A stretch of DNA of 64,000 bases from assembly GCA_021904315.1 (NCBI GenBank), contig CM038910.1:15128001-15192000 (forward strand). The letters run 5' to 3'. Both the position numbers and the translations under genes were made by a program. The first letter of the stretch is position 1; the number at the start of each line of letters is the position of its first letter. The notes beneath the pieces were generated by a model, which searched no databases, was not told the origin of the DNA, and saw nothing but the letters and a program-made list of their open reading frames with translations. Shown here in pieces: positions 39,201 through 49,759 of the stretch. This DNA comes from Sphagnum magellanicum (lineage: Eukaryota; Streptophyta; Sphagnopsida; Sphagnales; Sphagnaceae).

Positions 39201-39804
39201 TCTTCCCCACCGTTCCTTTGTTGATGCACAACATGGTGATCTGGTCTATGTCTTTGGGTACAGTTCCATTCTCCCATTGAATGTCAATGATAATTGTTTT
39301 TCCAATTTTCTCTATGAATTCCCTTTCATTCAACCAGGTGGAAGATCTGTAAGTTGGTAACTCTAAAGATGCTGAGCAACCTTGCAAATGGTGATACTCA
39401 TGAAGCTCAACAAGTTCCTTCCTAAGTCTGGTGCGAATGCTACTAGTCTGGAAAATCTTTTGATATTGCACTGAAAAACAAGGTTGGTTGTTGGCAAATG
39501 ATGCAGGTATGAAGTGAATTCGGAGACGGAGCAGGCCCAGACAATGCCTGTTGTTCATTTGAAGCTTGGGAGAATCGTGGATGCTGCAGGTGGGAAACAA
39601 GATTATCTACTGGAAATTGACTTCGCATCTTCCATGTTAGGAGGAGCTAGAAGCATTCCAAAGGGGTTTCTTGGTGGCTTAATTGTACGGGCTGATGGAT
39701 TATGGACAGGCTTGATCACTTGTAACACACTATGCTGCAGTTATAGAACTGTTACTGAGTTCATCTCAGCTTCCAAAGTCTACTCCCTGCTCCAGGAGAT
39801 TTGA
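36292..39804 (+). CDS. Unrecognised 515-residue protein, Ser/Pro/Ala-rich with duplicated LPYAAW block
   Basis: My model has six exons in matching phases: 36292-36351, 36469-37299, 38299-38397, 38863-39111, an 11-base micro-exon 39338-39348, and 39507-39804. The micro-exon is the only join that keeps frame between its neighbours (GTG GAA GAT CT|G TAT GAA) and has a GTAAGT donor. Residues 21-297, from one exon, are low-complexity and look disordered; a block of about 60 residues is duplicated inside, each with KMAP/SMAP, LPYAAW (36724-36741 and 36949-36966) and a PPxSSST tail. A basic RDEKRQKITQQ stretch could be a nuclear signal. The C-terminal part looks folded (MKRYCAMVLDEESREF, VVHLKLGRIVDAAGGKQDYLLEIDF in pieces) and recalls the cystatin pattern only weakly. 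Function unknown; exon 4 acceptor is the weakest border. Confidence 0.55.
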
Positions 39805-40162
39805 AAGGAAACAGCAAATTAGAAATATTAGGGCTCAGTGATTCTAAGACTCCTGCAAAGAAAGAGATAGAGAGATATCCCTTTGTGATGGAAACTCATG
39901 CAACACACGACAAGCCGTGGCCAAAGTGCCAAACAAAAGAGGCCTGAGCTGTTTAAAAGAAGTACTAAGCTTCCAGCAATCATGGTGATGATAGAAATTG
40001 CTCTGGAAGGTTGAAACATGCTGGATTCTCCTGTATACCTAGTTGTCCTCATAGCTTGGAGATTACTGGATACATTGGTTGTAGAAAAAATTGAAGAAAT
40101 TGCATTCAAACCTGCAGCACTTCTCACTTAAAAGAAGTTAGTTCTGTACTCCACATCCATGC
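39805..40162. other. 3' flank of the gene at 36292
   Basis: No coding features. Probably contains the 3'UTR; no strong polyadenylation hexamer is seen. Confidence 0.35.
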
Positions 40163-40858
40163 CTATCTTTCTATGTTACCATCTGCACCCTGATTCCGGG
40201 CCTCAATCTTTTTTCCCTGACATTTCAGCTTCCATAGTTGCAGCAAACCAATAATATTTAAGAGAGCTGGGTGGTGGAGAACAAGGAGATGCTGCAATGG
40301 GGTAGGTGTTGCCATAGTAGTAAAACTTGCTAACCACATAGCCTGACATACCCATTTTACCCTTATGATCTCCTGGGTGATGACCAAATGCAGAAGAGTA
40401 GTTTTATCCCCGAGCCTAAATGTTTTTGCATCCTTCATGGCATTTCCCCTCCATTTTGTGTCAGGTTCCCTGTCTTGAGTTGAGCACCTAGAGCTTCCAC
40501 CAATTGTTACACAGTTGTCCAACTTTCCTTCAACTCCTTTTTTTTTTTTTTTTCCTTTTGGGTTGTGTCTACTCGTGCTCTCATTTGCCTTGTACTTTTG
40601 ATGGATGGGTTCCCCATCCTTGATTTTTATATACAGGGTTTTTCTTCTAATTTGCTCTCTCTTAAATTCTATGTGGACCCAGAAAGCCGTTCTTGCTGGC
40701 AGAGCAGAAAAATCTGTGAGCAGGTCCCAAATGTTATGCAGGATGTACTCAAGACATCTTACAACTTTGAAGGATGTATCAGCTTCCATTGGGAAAGTAC
40801 CCACTGCAATCAGATAGCATAAAACTTGGGGAAAATCTGTCACTCCGCAAATCTTCAT
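40163..40858 (-). CDS. Hypothetical 231-codon ORF, no recognised domain
   Basis: This is the longest uninterrupted minus-strand frame in the window outside GC-rich gene shadows, starting at an ATG (MKICGVTDFP) and convergent with the gene ending at 39804. It includes a poly-Lys stretch encoded by an A-run (GKKKKKGV) and mixed polar sequence without repeats. A further open frame lies just upstream (40890-41084). I recognise no domain, signal peptide or transposon motif. It could be a single-exon gene, part of a decayed element or chance. Confidence 0.25.
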   Translation of the reverse strand: MKICGVTDFPQVLCYLIAVGTFPMEADTSFKVVRCLEYILHNIWDLLTDFSALPARTAFWVHIEFKREQIRRKTLYIKIKDGEPIHQKYKANESTSRHNPKGKKKKKGVEGKLDNCVTIGGSSRCSTQDREPDTKWRGNAMKDAKTFRLGDKTTLLHLVITQEIIRVKWVCQAMWLASFTTMATPTPLQHLLVLHHPALLNIIGLLQLWKLKCQGKKIEARNQGADGNIER

Positions 40859-41084
40859 TTTGTTGGAACTGGTACATACAGCTTACCCTTTACCCACCGG
40901 TTCCATGTTCCAAAAAGTGAGAACCTCCACAACACAGCTCAAAACTAAAAACCTCTTGAAATGTAAAAGCCACTGTCAAGCGCCCCCCTGGGTATGTAGG
41001 GAGCTTATAACACCTTATGACCATAATGCTTGAAATGGCACCATACTCTACACATAACATTGCATAGTGCCTTATGGATTTCAT

Positions 41085-43175
41085 AAGGTCCTTGTGATAT
41101 TTTTGTAGAAAAGCTTTACTGACATTTTTACACAGGTAGGGGTCTGTTTTTCAAACCTTTTGAAGTTCCAATTACTCTCTTTTCAGGTTGCTGGCTTCAT
41201 GATGGTATCCTCAAATACCCAAAGTGATCCCAAGAAAGGGTCTCAAGATTGAACCTTTTCCTATACTTAAGAATTTGCCATTACAAACTCTGCCTATGAT
41301 ACTAAAGTTATCCATAAAAAAAATCCTCACTTTGGGTGTCACTTTTAGATTCACTTTAAGTGTTCATCCTGCCTTTAAAACTATCCATAAAGTTCACCAA
41401 AGTGAGGATCACTTTTCAAAACTAAAGATGAACATCTCCAAGTGGTCATCATAATTTCTATTGTAACCATGCTAGTTATCTAGGTTACCATCACATGGAT
41501 TAAGGAGTTACCTAGGGTAAGGAACTAACTAGGTTAAGATTGGCCTAAGGGTTACTTATGGTCTACTTATGGAGCTACTAAGGGGACTACCAATGTAAGG
41601 ACTAACTAGGAACCTACTTAAGTTGAAGGATACCTAAAAGCTATTTAAAAAGTTACATAAAGTTTACATAAGAAATTATGAATAAGTCTTAAGTAACCCT
41701 TAGGTAGTCTTTAGTTAGCTTCTTAAATAATTTTTAGGTATCCCACAATCTAGGTAGACCTTTAGGGAGTCACATGCAAAACATAGAAGACAAATAGGAA
41801 GAAATTCAAATTTCATTTTGGGTTGAGGAGGAAATTTGAGTTTCCTCCATTATTTCCCTTTTGCATTAGTTGTCCCTTCTTGCATTTTGATTGTTCTTTT
41901 TAATTTCAATGAAACTCATTGTTCTATTGTAAGGTTTTATTGATTTTGTGGATAATTTCATCGCATCAAAATATATACAATAAATTAGTGAAATTTTTGA
42001 ATGAACACCTATACCTTATTTCAAGTCTACATGGTAATAATGCAAGTTCATTCTAATTCCTCATTAGTCTCACTGTTTGATTTCAAATTGACATGTTGGA
42101 CACCTAGTGTAATTGCCGTTGGGACATTGCCATGTAGATTATATACATTACTACAAGGCCCATGACTTTTGTAAGCCTTGTGATTATTTGAACCATTCAT
42201 AATTGGTTTGGTTTATTTGTATGTCTCCAAGTTTCAAATATTTTAATTGTTCTTGTAGGATTTCTTTTGTGCATGTGCTTTTTTTTCCTCAATTTGTAAA
42301 TTGGCTTCACCTGACATGACATATGTTGCCAAGATTGCCCATATTGCACAATAACATTATTTGTAGTTATGCATGATGTGTTATTTGTTATGGGTGTAGT
42401 CACCCATAAGGAATCAATAGTGTCCCCTTAGGTGAAGTATTAAAAAGTAATGGGTTAATTAATCATGTTGATGTGGACTAATAAGATCGGTTATTTGAAA
42501 GGAATATTTTTGATTTCACAATTTATAAATAAAAATAAGTTTATTATAATTTCTTACAACCCAAACAAATGTTTCCTTATATCACTATGTTAATGTGTGA
42601 TTGGTACTTCCCATGTAATTCTTATTGTAATCTCCATGTATAAACGCCCACATTTGAACACTATAGGTTATTTCATTGTGAAAATGTTAAGAATGGCCAC
42701 TAATTATTATAGCTTTTGAAATGCTATTACAAACATTCTAGGCCAGTACAATTTTGCATCTTATTTATACATGTTTCATACATGTTTTAAATAGATGTCA
42801 TTCGTGTATAAACAATACAAACTTATGAAATAAACAAATTTCACATGATTATTATTATCAAATCATGGCCCATGAAATTTGTGCTAATGCTTTTCCTTGT
42901 ATTAAGCTCTATTCTCTTTGCATCAATGAAAGACAAAATTTATGAATTTTTCTAATTCTGTTGTTTGGATTTTCTTGTTTTTTCTTCTATAGATTTAGAA
43001 TTTGTGATAAACATACACTCCCCTTTGCTCTTTCAAAACGGAGTCGATGTTCTTGTGCTATCATTAGATAGGTTCATATTGTTTAAAGATGAATTCAATT
43101 TTCATTTTTATTTGAGTTTTTGAACATGTATGAAAGTTTTTGAATTGATCATTGGTTGATTATGAACAATGTGTT
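41085..43175. other. AT-rich spacer with inverted and CTAGG-type low-complexity sequence
   Basis: No gene is seen. Around 41310-41420 the words CCTCACTTTG and CAAAGTGAGG occur in opposite orientations. From 41460 to 41760 the sequence is built from TTACCTAGG, ACTAACTAGG and similar words, as at 61900-62300. Confidence 0.45.
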
Positions 43176-43411
43176 CACATCACTACTATTTGTCATTGTG
43201 CATGCTAGTAGGAAAACAATGGATGAAACATCATTTGTAGTGTTAGTTATTGGTGCAAGTTGTTGAAAATGGAGGACATTTTGCTCATCAATACACATCA
43301 CTACTATTTGTCATTGTGCCTGCTACTAGGAAAACAATGGATGAAAAGTCTTTTGTAGTGTTAGTTGTTGGTGCAAGTTGTTGAAAATGGAGGACATTTT
43401 GTTCATCATTA
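43176..43411. repeat. Tandem duplication, period 118 bp
   Basis: CACTACTATTTGTCATTGTG starts at 43181 and again at 43299, followed by near-identical sequence through GGAAAACAATGGATGAAA, GTGTTAGTTRTTGGTGCAAG and GGAGGACATTTTG. It is a recent duplication with few differences and no coding sense. Confidence 0.88.
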
Positions 43412-44880
43412 GAGGGTTGCAACTCGCTTGACATTGATGTTTTTCGATGTTGATTTCACAACAAAATTTGCTTGCTATTAGAGGTGTGGATCTTATCATG
43501 AAATTGGAGCTTCATCATAGTTTGTAGACTAGTAGGATAGTTAAGAGTTTTGTAACCATGTCCAAGTGGGCTGGCATATATGTGTATTCATTCAATGGAT
43601 TGACAAAGGGTCTTGCTTGATTTGCTTGATTACAGATCCACTGGTACAAACGCTCTCTAACTTGGAAGAGGCAGTCATCAAATGGCTGACTGGAAGTCAA
43701 GTCCCATCATACACAAGTTATACAATAACACTGCACATTATATCATTGCACAATTGCTACAATCCGTGTCAGATTGTATTAAAAATTCATCAACTCATGT
43801 CATTAAATGCATAACAAACTCAGACAATAAGAGGGTTGCATGACGCAACCCTCGACGTTACATGATCTGCAGGACTTAAAATGAAGGCAGTACAAAAGTA
43901 TAACTACATTTCGTTTTTCATTGTCTGCTCTTTGCTCGATTCATATCTTTACAAAACAAGATGGGTGATACCAAAGACACATTTGGGCCCGTGATTATGC
44001 ACATTTTTGGGTGTGTAATGAAGCATTAAGAAGCATGTTAAATTTTTTTAACATCGCATGCATGATCACAGGTCCACATGTCTTTGGGCAGGAACAATAT
44101 GCGTCTAGGCTTCACTAGATACATTTTAATTGGGCATCTGAGCAGGCATGAGAAAAGAAATGTGACAGTATCGTTAGTACTACCTGCATCTAAGAAAGGC
44201 TGCTGATTTAACGTCGGTCAGCAACAAATGTTTCATTGAAATCCTCGTCCATGAACTTCATGCCATACTCATTATACCTGCAATCGGCTAATTTTCTTTT
44301 AAACTCTGAAACCTTATGATTAAGCTTAAGCACAAATTACAGTCTTGTCCAATGCTTTTTTTTTTTTCCAATTTTCTGAGGTAAGTGATCTGGCCATCAT
44401 CAAAGAGAATTTAGCCAAATTTTTTTTTTGTGCAATTCTGGCGATTAAAAACCTCCAAAATCATTTAGTAGGGTTACTTTGCGAGGAGCTAGACTAAGGA
44501 TTCTTTAAACTTTCACATGTGTTGCCATTTTACTCTATTTTTTAAACCTAAAAAAAAAACACTTCTCCAGTGGGTTGAGTGCTCAACAGCCATTAATTAA
44601 GTAGAATAAATTGTGGGTTTAGGGTTCTTTAAAGTGGAATTATTGTGCTCAATCTTCTTACACTATTTAAAAAAAGGAGACTTTATTGTACGTTATTATT
44701 ACACTAAACTACACCTGCAAACTTTGTTGAAGTTTTCAAACCCTCTGAAACATTCTTCCATCCTCATCATTAAGTTGTTGTAGTAGTAGTCAAGATAAGT
44801 ATTAAGTACCCAACCCTACCCCCCAAAAGCCCAAAAAAAACCCTAATAAAAAGATAGGGTTGCTTCTTCCTCTGACTGAC
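43412..44880. other. Spacer
   Basis: No gene is seen. Positions about 44390-44470 (CAAAGAGAATTTAGCCAAAT, then GGCGATTAAAA) resemble the short repeat at 18377-18520. Confidence 0.4.
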
Positions 44881-44882
44881 TG

Positions 44883-45008
44883 ATGATGGAGGAATCATCA
44901 TCGTCAGAAGAAAAAAAAGGGCACAGTTTCCCCATTAGGGTTTATCTAAACCCTAAACTCGCCTTCCTTCCCTTAGGGTCAATTGAAGGTGCAAGGAGGC
45001 CTATTTAA
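44883..45008 (+). CDS. Possible 41-codon ORF beside telo-box motifs
   Basis: ATGATGGAGGAATC opens a 41-codon frame (MMEESSSSEEKKGHS... ending EGARRPI) with a normal stop. It overlaps AAACCCTAA/TTAGGGTTT telo-box words (44820-44965), which in plants are promoter or first-exon elements of translation-related genes. There is no homology I recognise and no downstream exon; it may be leader sequence of a lost gene. Confidence 0.15.
   Translation: MMEESSSSEEKKGHSFPIRVYLNPKLAFLPLGSIEGARRPI
44936..44960. promoter_or_regulatory. Paired telo-box motifs
   Basis: TTAGGGTTT and AAACCCTAAA occur 3 bp apart in opposite orientation; another AAACCCTAA is at about 44839. Telo-boxes bind telomere-repeat-binding factors in plant promoters. 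No gene start can be tied to them here. Confidence 0.4.
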
Positions 45009-45078
45009 CTAGTGCCGATCAAGAAAGGTTCCATGTAGTAAGAAGTATACACACCCTCTCTAACTAACTCAATGAAAG

Positions 45079-45165
45079 GTTAAAGTGTACACCCTCTAAC
45101 TCTACCCTCAAACTATTAAGGTTAAAGTGTACACCCTCGAACTCTACCCTCAAACTATTGCAAAA
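45079..45165. repeat. Tandem duplication, period 42 bp
   Basis: GTTAAAGTGTACACCCTC starts at 45079 and 45121, each followed by AACTCTACCCTCAAACTATT. A partial earlier unit is at about 45050. Confidence 0.85.
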
Positions 45166-45551
45166 AGGAAAAAGAGACTTTGAGCTTCTGATCAAAATTT
45201 TGGGGGTGCATTTTGAAAACTGGAATGTCCCATTGTTGTTTGCTTTTGCTTTTGATACCCGGATGTTACCCCTGTGGACAAGGGTGTGTATAAGAGACTC
45301 TAAGAAGGTTGGGTGTACACCAGGTACCTATTTAAAATTTTTTTTTAATAAATGTGAGTATATATTGGAACCGGGTCTTTGAATTTTGTGGCAAACATGG
45401 GTGCCCAAAGTGATACCCGTATGGGTCGTTGCAGCTTCTGATACCCGGCTCACGCCTGCCGTCTATACCATACCAACACTGGTCTGGAGTCTGGGGGGGC
45501 TAAGTGACCCAAGAGAAGGCCGGGTGGACCCCTGTGATGGGAACCGTGCCC

Positions 45552-45557
45552 TATAAA
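45552..45557 (+). promoter_or_regulatory. TATA box of the FBPase gene
   Basis: TATAAA within GCCCTATAAAGGGCG, at the start of the GC-rich island leading to the ATG at 46218. It implies a leader of about 630 bases or a leader intron. TATA flanked by GCCC/GGGC forms a small palindrome. Confidence 0.5.
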
Positions 45558-46000
45558 GGGCGTCCAGCAGGAGCGCTGTCGGAACTGCTGCGGTACCCGC
45601 GATACAAAGGCACGCGTAAAAAATTGACGCGAAAAAAAAAGAAACGAAAAATGTCGTAAAGTTTGTGTAGATTTTTGTCGCAGAAGTTTGAAAAAATCAC
45701 ACACATACACACACACATACTGCTGGCGGTTAGTCGTAGAGACGACCGTTGAGATAGATCGTCGAGACGAATTCTCGATCGGAGTTCCGTTCGATTCCTT
45801 ACATTGCCACGGATCGATTTGATATATATTTCTTCCGGCATTGGGTTTCGCAAAATCGGCCACAAAAGACACAATACTGCCCACCAAACGTGTCGCGTTT
45901 GTGTCTAGGGGACAAAGCGAGACGGGCGAAGAAGATGGAGAAGAAAGAAACTTGACGGGGTAAGAGAGTGAGAGGAAGAAGGGATGGAGAAACGAGGCCA

Positions 46001-46033
46001 TTGTTGTTGTTGTTGTCGTCGTCGTCGTCGTTG
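46001..46033. repeat. TTG/TCG trinucleotide repeat in the FBPase leader
   Basis: TTG units pass into TCG units about 190 bp before the ATG. Confidence 0.85.
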
Positions 46034-46217
46034 CCAGGAGTAATTGCAGAGGAAGGGGGACGGACTTGACGAGACTATAGTAGCAGGGATCGATTCATAG
46101 CGCTACTACGTGAATCGCTATGCAGCATCGAGAGGAGGGAGCCGCGAACGGTCGAGTCCTAGGAGAGCCATTGCTGCGATTGATTGTTGTTGAACGTGGC
46201 GGAACGGAGACCCTCAG

Positions 46218-48296
46218 ATGAGGGATCGTGTGGATTTGGACGAAGATGGCGACGGGCCGCAGGCGGGGTCGTCTTCGTCGTCTTCTTCTTCTTCTTCTTC
46301 CTCGGCGCCCATAAGCTACTTGTTGTTGTTCGTTTTGTGCATAATTCCGTTGCTGTCGGTTCGTTGGCGAGCGGCTGTGAAATCTTCTCCTCCTTCTATC
46401 TCGTCCACTGCTGCTGGCAATCGTGTTAGTACTAATCCTCCTCCTTCTGGTAATTCGCTGCCTTCGTTTGTGGCCATCGGGGGCGGCGGCGGTGGCAACA
46501 GCGGTCGGAATCGGTGGTCGAAGACGAAATCGCCACCGAATGCTCCAAGTATGATTACTAAGGTTATTGCAGCAGTAAGAAGACCAGCTCCTTCTTCTCC
46601 GTCGCCTAAGATTACGAAGTCGTCGTCTTCGCCGCTCAGCAGTTTGTACCATAAGTCGCCAAGCAACTGGTTTGCTCCGCCGCCTCCTCCTCCTGCGAGA
46701 AAAGGTCTGAAGGCGTCTTCTTCGCCGGCTATGGCGAGTAAAAGCAGCGGAGGAGGAGGAGGCAGCTCCTCGCCGCCTTCGTTGCCCCCTGCTGCCTTCG
46801 TGCAGCCTCCTACGACGTTCGTGAAATCTCGAGGAGGAGTCATGCCCAAATCCGTGACGCGGAATTCCAAAGAAGATGTCGTCTCCATGACGGGCTTCTT
46901 AGGTACCGAGGGCTCCAATGTCGATGTCGACTTGCTGGTGCTCATGACGCATATCCAATCGGCTTGTAAGCACATTGCGGCGGTTCTAGCCTCTCCCACC
47001 GAGCTTCAAGCCTCCCTGTCGGATTCGAGTTTTTCCTATGCTGCCGAAAGAGATGCTCCAAAACCCTTGGACATTATTGCGGTTAGTGCACTGCTTCTCT
47101 AAACATCCTTGTGTTAGGTTAAGGTCCGACCGTTGTTTGTCCATTGCTTTCTGCCGCTTGCAAACACGAAGAACAGAATCGAGGCACCTTTCTGTCCGGT
47201 TGCACTCATGAACCATCATCCATGAGCCTTTTTGATGATGTCAAAAACAGGGTTTCAAGTGTGGAGTTGTATTGTACAACTCTGTAGTGGGGGTGGGGGG
47301 TGGGGGGACTATTGTAAATCTCTTACATGGCACACAGTGCTGGCAGGCAGAATAATATCATGAAGGCGGCTCTTCGAAGCTCTGGGAAAGTGGCAGCAAT
47401 AGCTTCAGAAGAAGAGGATGCAGCCATTTGGTTTGGGGAAGGACCCTTTGTTGTTGTTTTTGATCCTTTGGATGGTTCTCGCAACATTGATGCTTCAATT
47501 CCCACAGGCACCATCTTTGGAATCTACCGAAAGTTACCAGAAGCTGACCAACTACCTCTGCCAGAAAAGGCAACTGTCAATGTGATGCAACGAGGAGAGA
47601 GGCTTGTGGCGGCAGGCTATGCACTTTACTCATCTGCAACTGTGATGTGCATTTCAGTGGGCTCAGGCTTATATGGCTTCACATTGGATCATTCAATCGG
47701 TGAATTTGTGTACAGCCACCATGACATTCGGATTCCTGAAAGAGGTGGCTTTTCCTCCTCACTTTTATGCATTCTTTGGAACAATCATTAGACCTTTGGT
47801 TGACATTTAAGGTACTGTCATAACAAGATCTTGTTGGAGTAGTGATGCAGCAATTTTCTTGCACAGCAGCTGATGGATTACTTTCCTGTATGCAGGGCAA
47901 ATTTATTCAGTTAATGATGCCAGGTATTTTGACTGGCCATCAGGGTTACGGAGATATATTGACAACATCAGGCAAGGGAAAAGCCAAACTCGGAAAAAAT
48001 ACTCAGCCCGGTACATATGCTCCCTAGTAGCTGATCTCCACCGTACAATTCTCTATGGTGGGTTAGCTATGAACCCAAGGTCACACCTTCGACTAGTGTA
48101 TGAAGCAAATCCTTTAAGCTATTTGGTGGAGCAAGGTGGTGGTAAAGGGACTGATGGGAAGCACCGAATCTTGGAGATTAACCCTATCAAGTTGCATCAG
48201 CGGCTTCCTCTTTTCTTGGGCAGCATGGCAGACATTGCTGAGCTTGTGAGTTATGGTGATGTACAGCAGCTAGAGAACCCTGGTTATGAAGTCTGA
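46218..48296 (+). CDS. cpFBPII: Plastid fructose-1,6-bisphosphatase II (redox-independent type)
   Basis: Three exons join in phase: 46218-47081, 47351-47744 and 47896-48296, giving 552 residues. The enzyme hydrolyses fructose-1,6-bisphosphate to fructose-6-phosphate for plastid sugar metabolism. Visible are ASEEED (from residue 306), the metal-binding DPLDGSRNIDASIPTGTIFGIY block (from 326; D326, D329), SARYICSLVADLHRTILYGG, the substrate-loop EQGGGKGTDGKHRIL and the QQLENPGYEV end. The ARYFDWP and LHQRLPLFLGS signatures point to isoform II. The regulatory cysteine loop of the light-activated isoform I is absent. The N-terminus is unusually long: poly-Ser, a hydrophobic run (ISYLLLFVLCIIPLL, about 31-45), then Ser/Pro/Gly-rich sequence. 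A start at Met112 (46551) would leave a typical transit peptide, so the first ATG may be upstream of the real start. Confidence 0.93.
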
Positions 48297-49560
48297 GCTA
48301 TGTTATCTTGCTAATGGGCAAGGTATGATTCAGCATTGCAATGCTAGAACATTGGTTTGGTCCATCAATGTACATGGCCCTGCTTCATTGTTTGGACCAT
48401 ATTGCCAAGTGTTGGTCACTTTCACGTGGAGTTACCAAAACTTCAAATATCCTCTGGAGTGATAGACACTGAAGGCACTCAGCATTGGGTGAATAGTTAA
48501 GTCAAGATTTATGTAGATGTAAAGTCAATGCTAGCTCATGTCTCAAGACTTTCTCAGAGCTTTCAAATTGAGATGACAGTTTTTATTCAGTTTTATAGAC
48601 TTTTATTCAGAGATTTTGCCAAGATAATTTGTTGATGGCCATAAGATTGGCAGGAAGTTTTCTGAATCACACATAACAATAGCTCACTTACAGGGAACAC
48701 AGGCAGATTTTAGGCTGTACTTGTGATTCTGTAAATCTTGTAAGTCAACCACTTGGTGATGACTTGCTGTGCATTGTTTAAGCATGGATAGGGATACTGA
48801 ATTTTTCTTTCCTTAGTTCCTTCACTTTCTTAGGTTTTGTAAAATTTGCAGGCTTGTCAAGTGAGACACAATTGGCCCTGAGTCGTTGACTGCCATGCTC
48901 TTTTGATAGTCTTGAAACTGACCATTTTGTAGATATAAATATTGAACTGGATTGGCTCTGTAGTACTTGGAAAATTTATTTGGGTGACCTGGACGAGCTG
49001 TGCTCTTTTACCATGAAGTATATACCTTCTGGCATCAAGGGTACTGGAAAGGAGTTGCAGCATTTTTGTTCTACAAACCTGTCACTGAGGCTTTTGCAGT
49101 TTGCAGTGACAGCCTCCATTGTAGCAGACTTAAGGGATATGAGTTTTGCTGCAACCTTTCTCTTTTTGGTTTCTTTTCAATTGCCCAACATTGTGCAGTG
49201 CATGTGCCAGGGACCCCTCATTTGTATGGTCTAAAAAATTTCAATTCTGTTGTTCAAGCAATTTCTTTCCAGGTTGCATAGCAAGGTTGCATTGCGGTTT
49301 GTGATTTCTTAGGTTTTGAGAAGACATTGCAATTGTCAGGTTGCATTTGTTTTTGTGCTTTTGAGAAGACATCTCAAATACATCAAGAAGGCTTCGAATA
49401 GATAGAAAGTGAAGGCTTTTCTGAGGAGGAGGATTTCTTTTTCCCAGCTTACCTATGTGGCTCGTGTGCTTACATCTGCTGTGATCACAAGACCTCATTG
49501 GATTAACACTTCTGCCCAAATCAATTGCTGAATTGGAAGTGCAATTTGACACAATTCACC
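48297..49560. other. 3' flank of the FBPase gene and spacer
   Basis: Likely 3'UTR then non-coding sequence. Short open frames (about 48980-49280) have no recognised domain. Confidence 0.35.
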
Positions 49561-49759
49561 TTCTTAATTCATTTGTTCCCTGGTTTCTCACTGCAGGGAT
49601 GCACCAATTCGAATTCTATGAATTCTCTTGCATCATCAAAGTGGCGAGAAAAGGTGAGCACTGAAGCATTTGAGTTGGCCCCAAAGTATGGTGAGGGCCA
49701 TTTCTGTATGGAAGCGCCCCCAGGGATGTTGATAATGCACATGACATGATGCATGAAAT

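Noticed and set aside
38990..39337. Alternative donor CAG|GTTTGC at 38989/38990 in the gene at 36292
   Set aside because: Using it breaks the phase with the micro-exon and last exon; ending the exon at 39111 keeps frame throughout.
46095..46999. Long minus-strand ORFs rich in Arg/Gly/Pro opposite the FBPase gene
   Set aside because: Shadows of the GC-rich, low-complexity first exon of the FBPase gene.
48980..49281. Possible short gene after the FBPase gene (84- and 93-codon frames)
   Set aside because: No domain, overlapping frames in the same stretch and no convincing splice partners.
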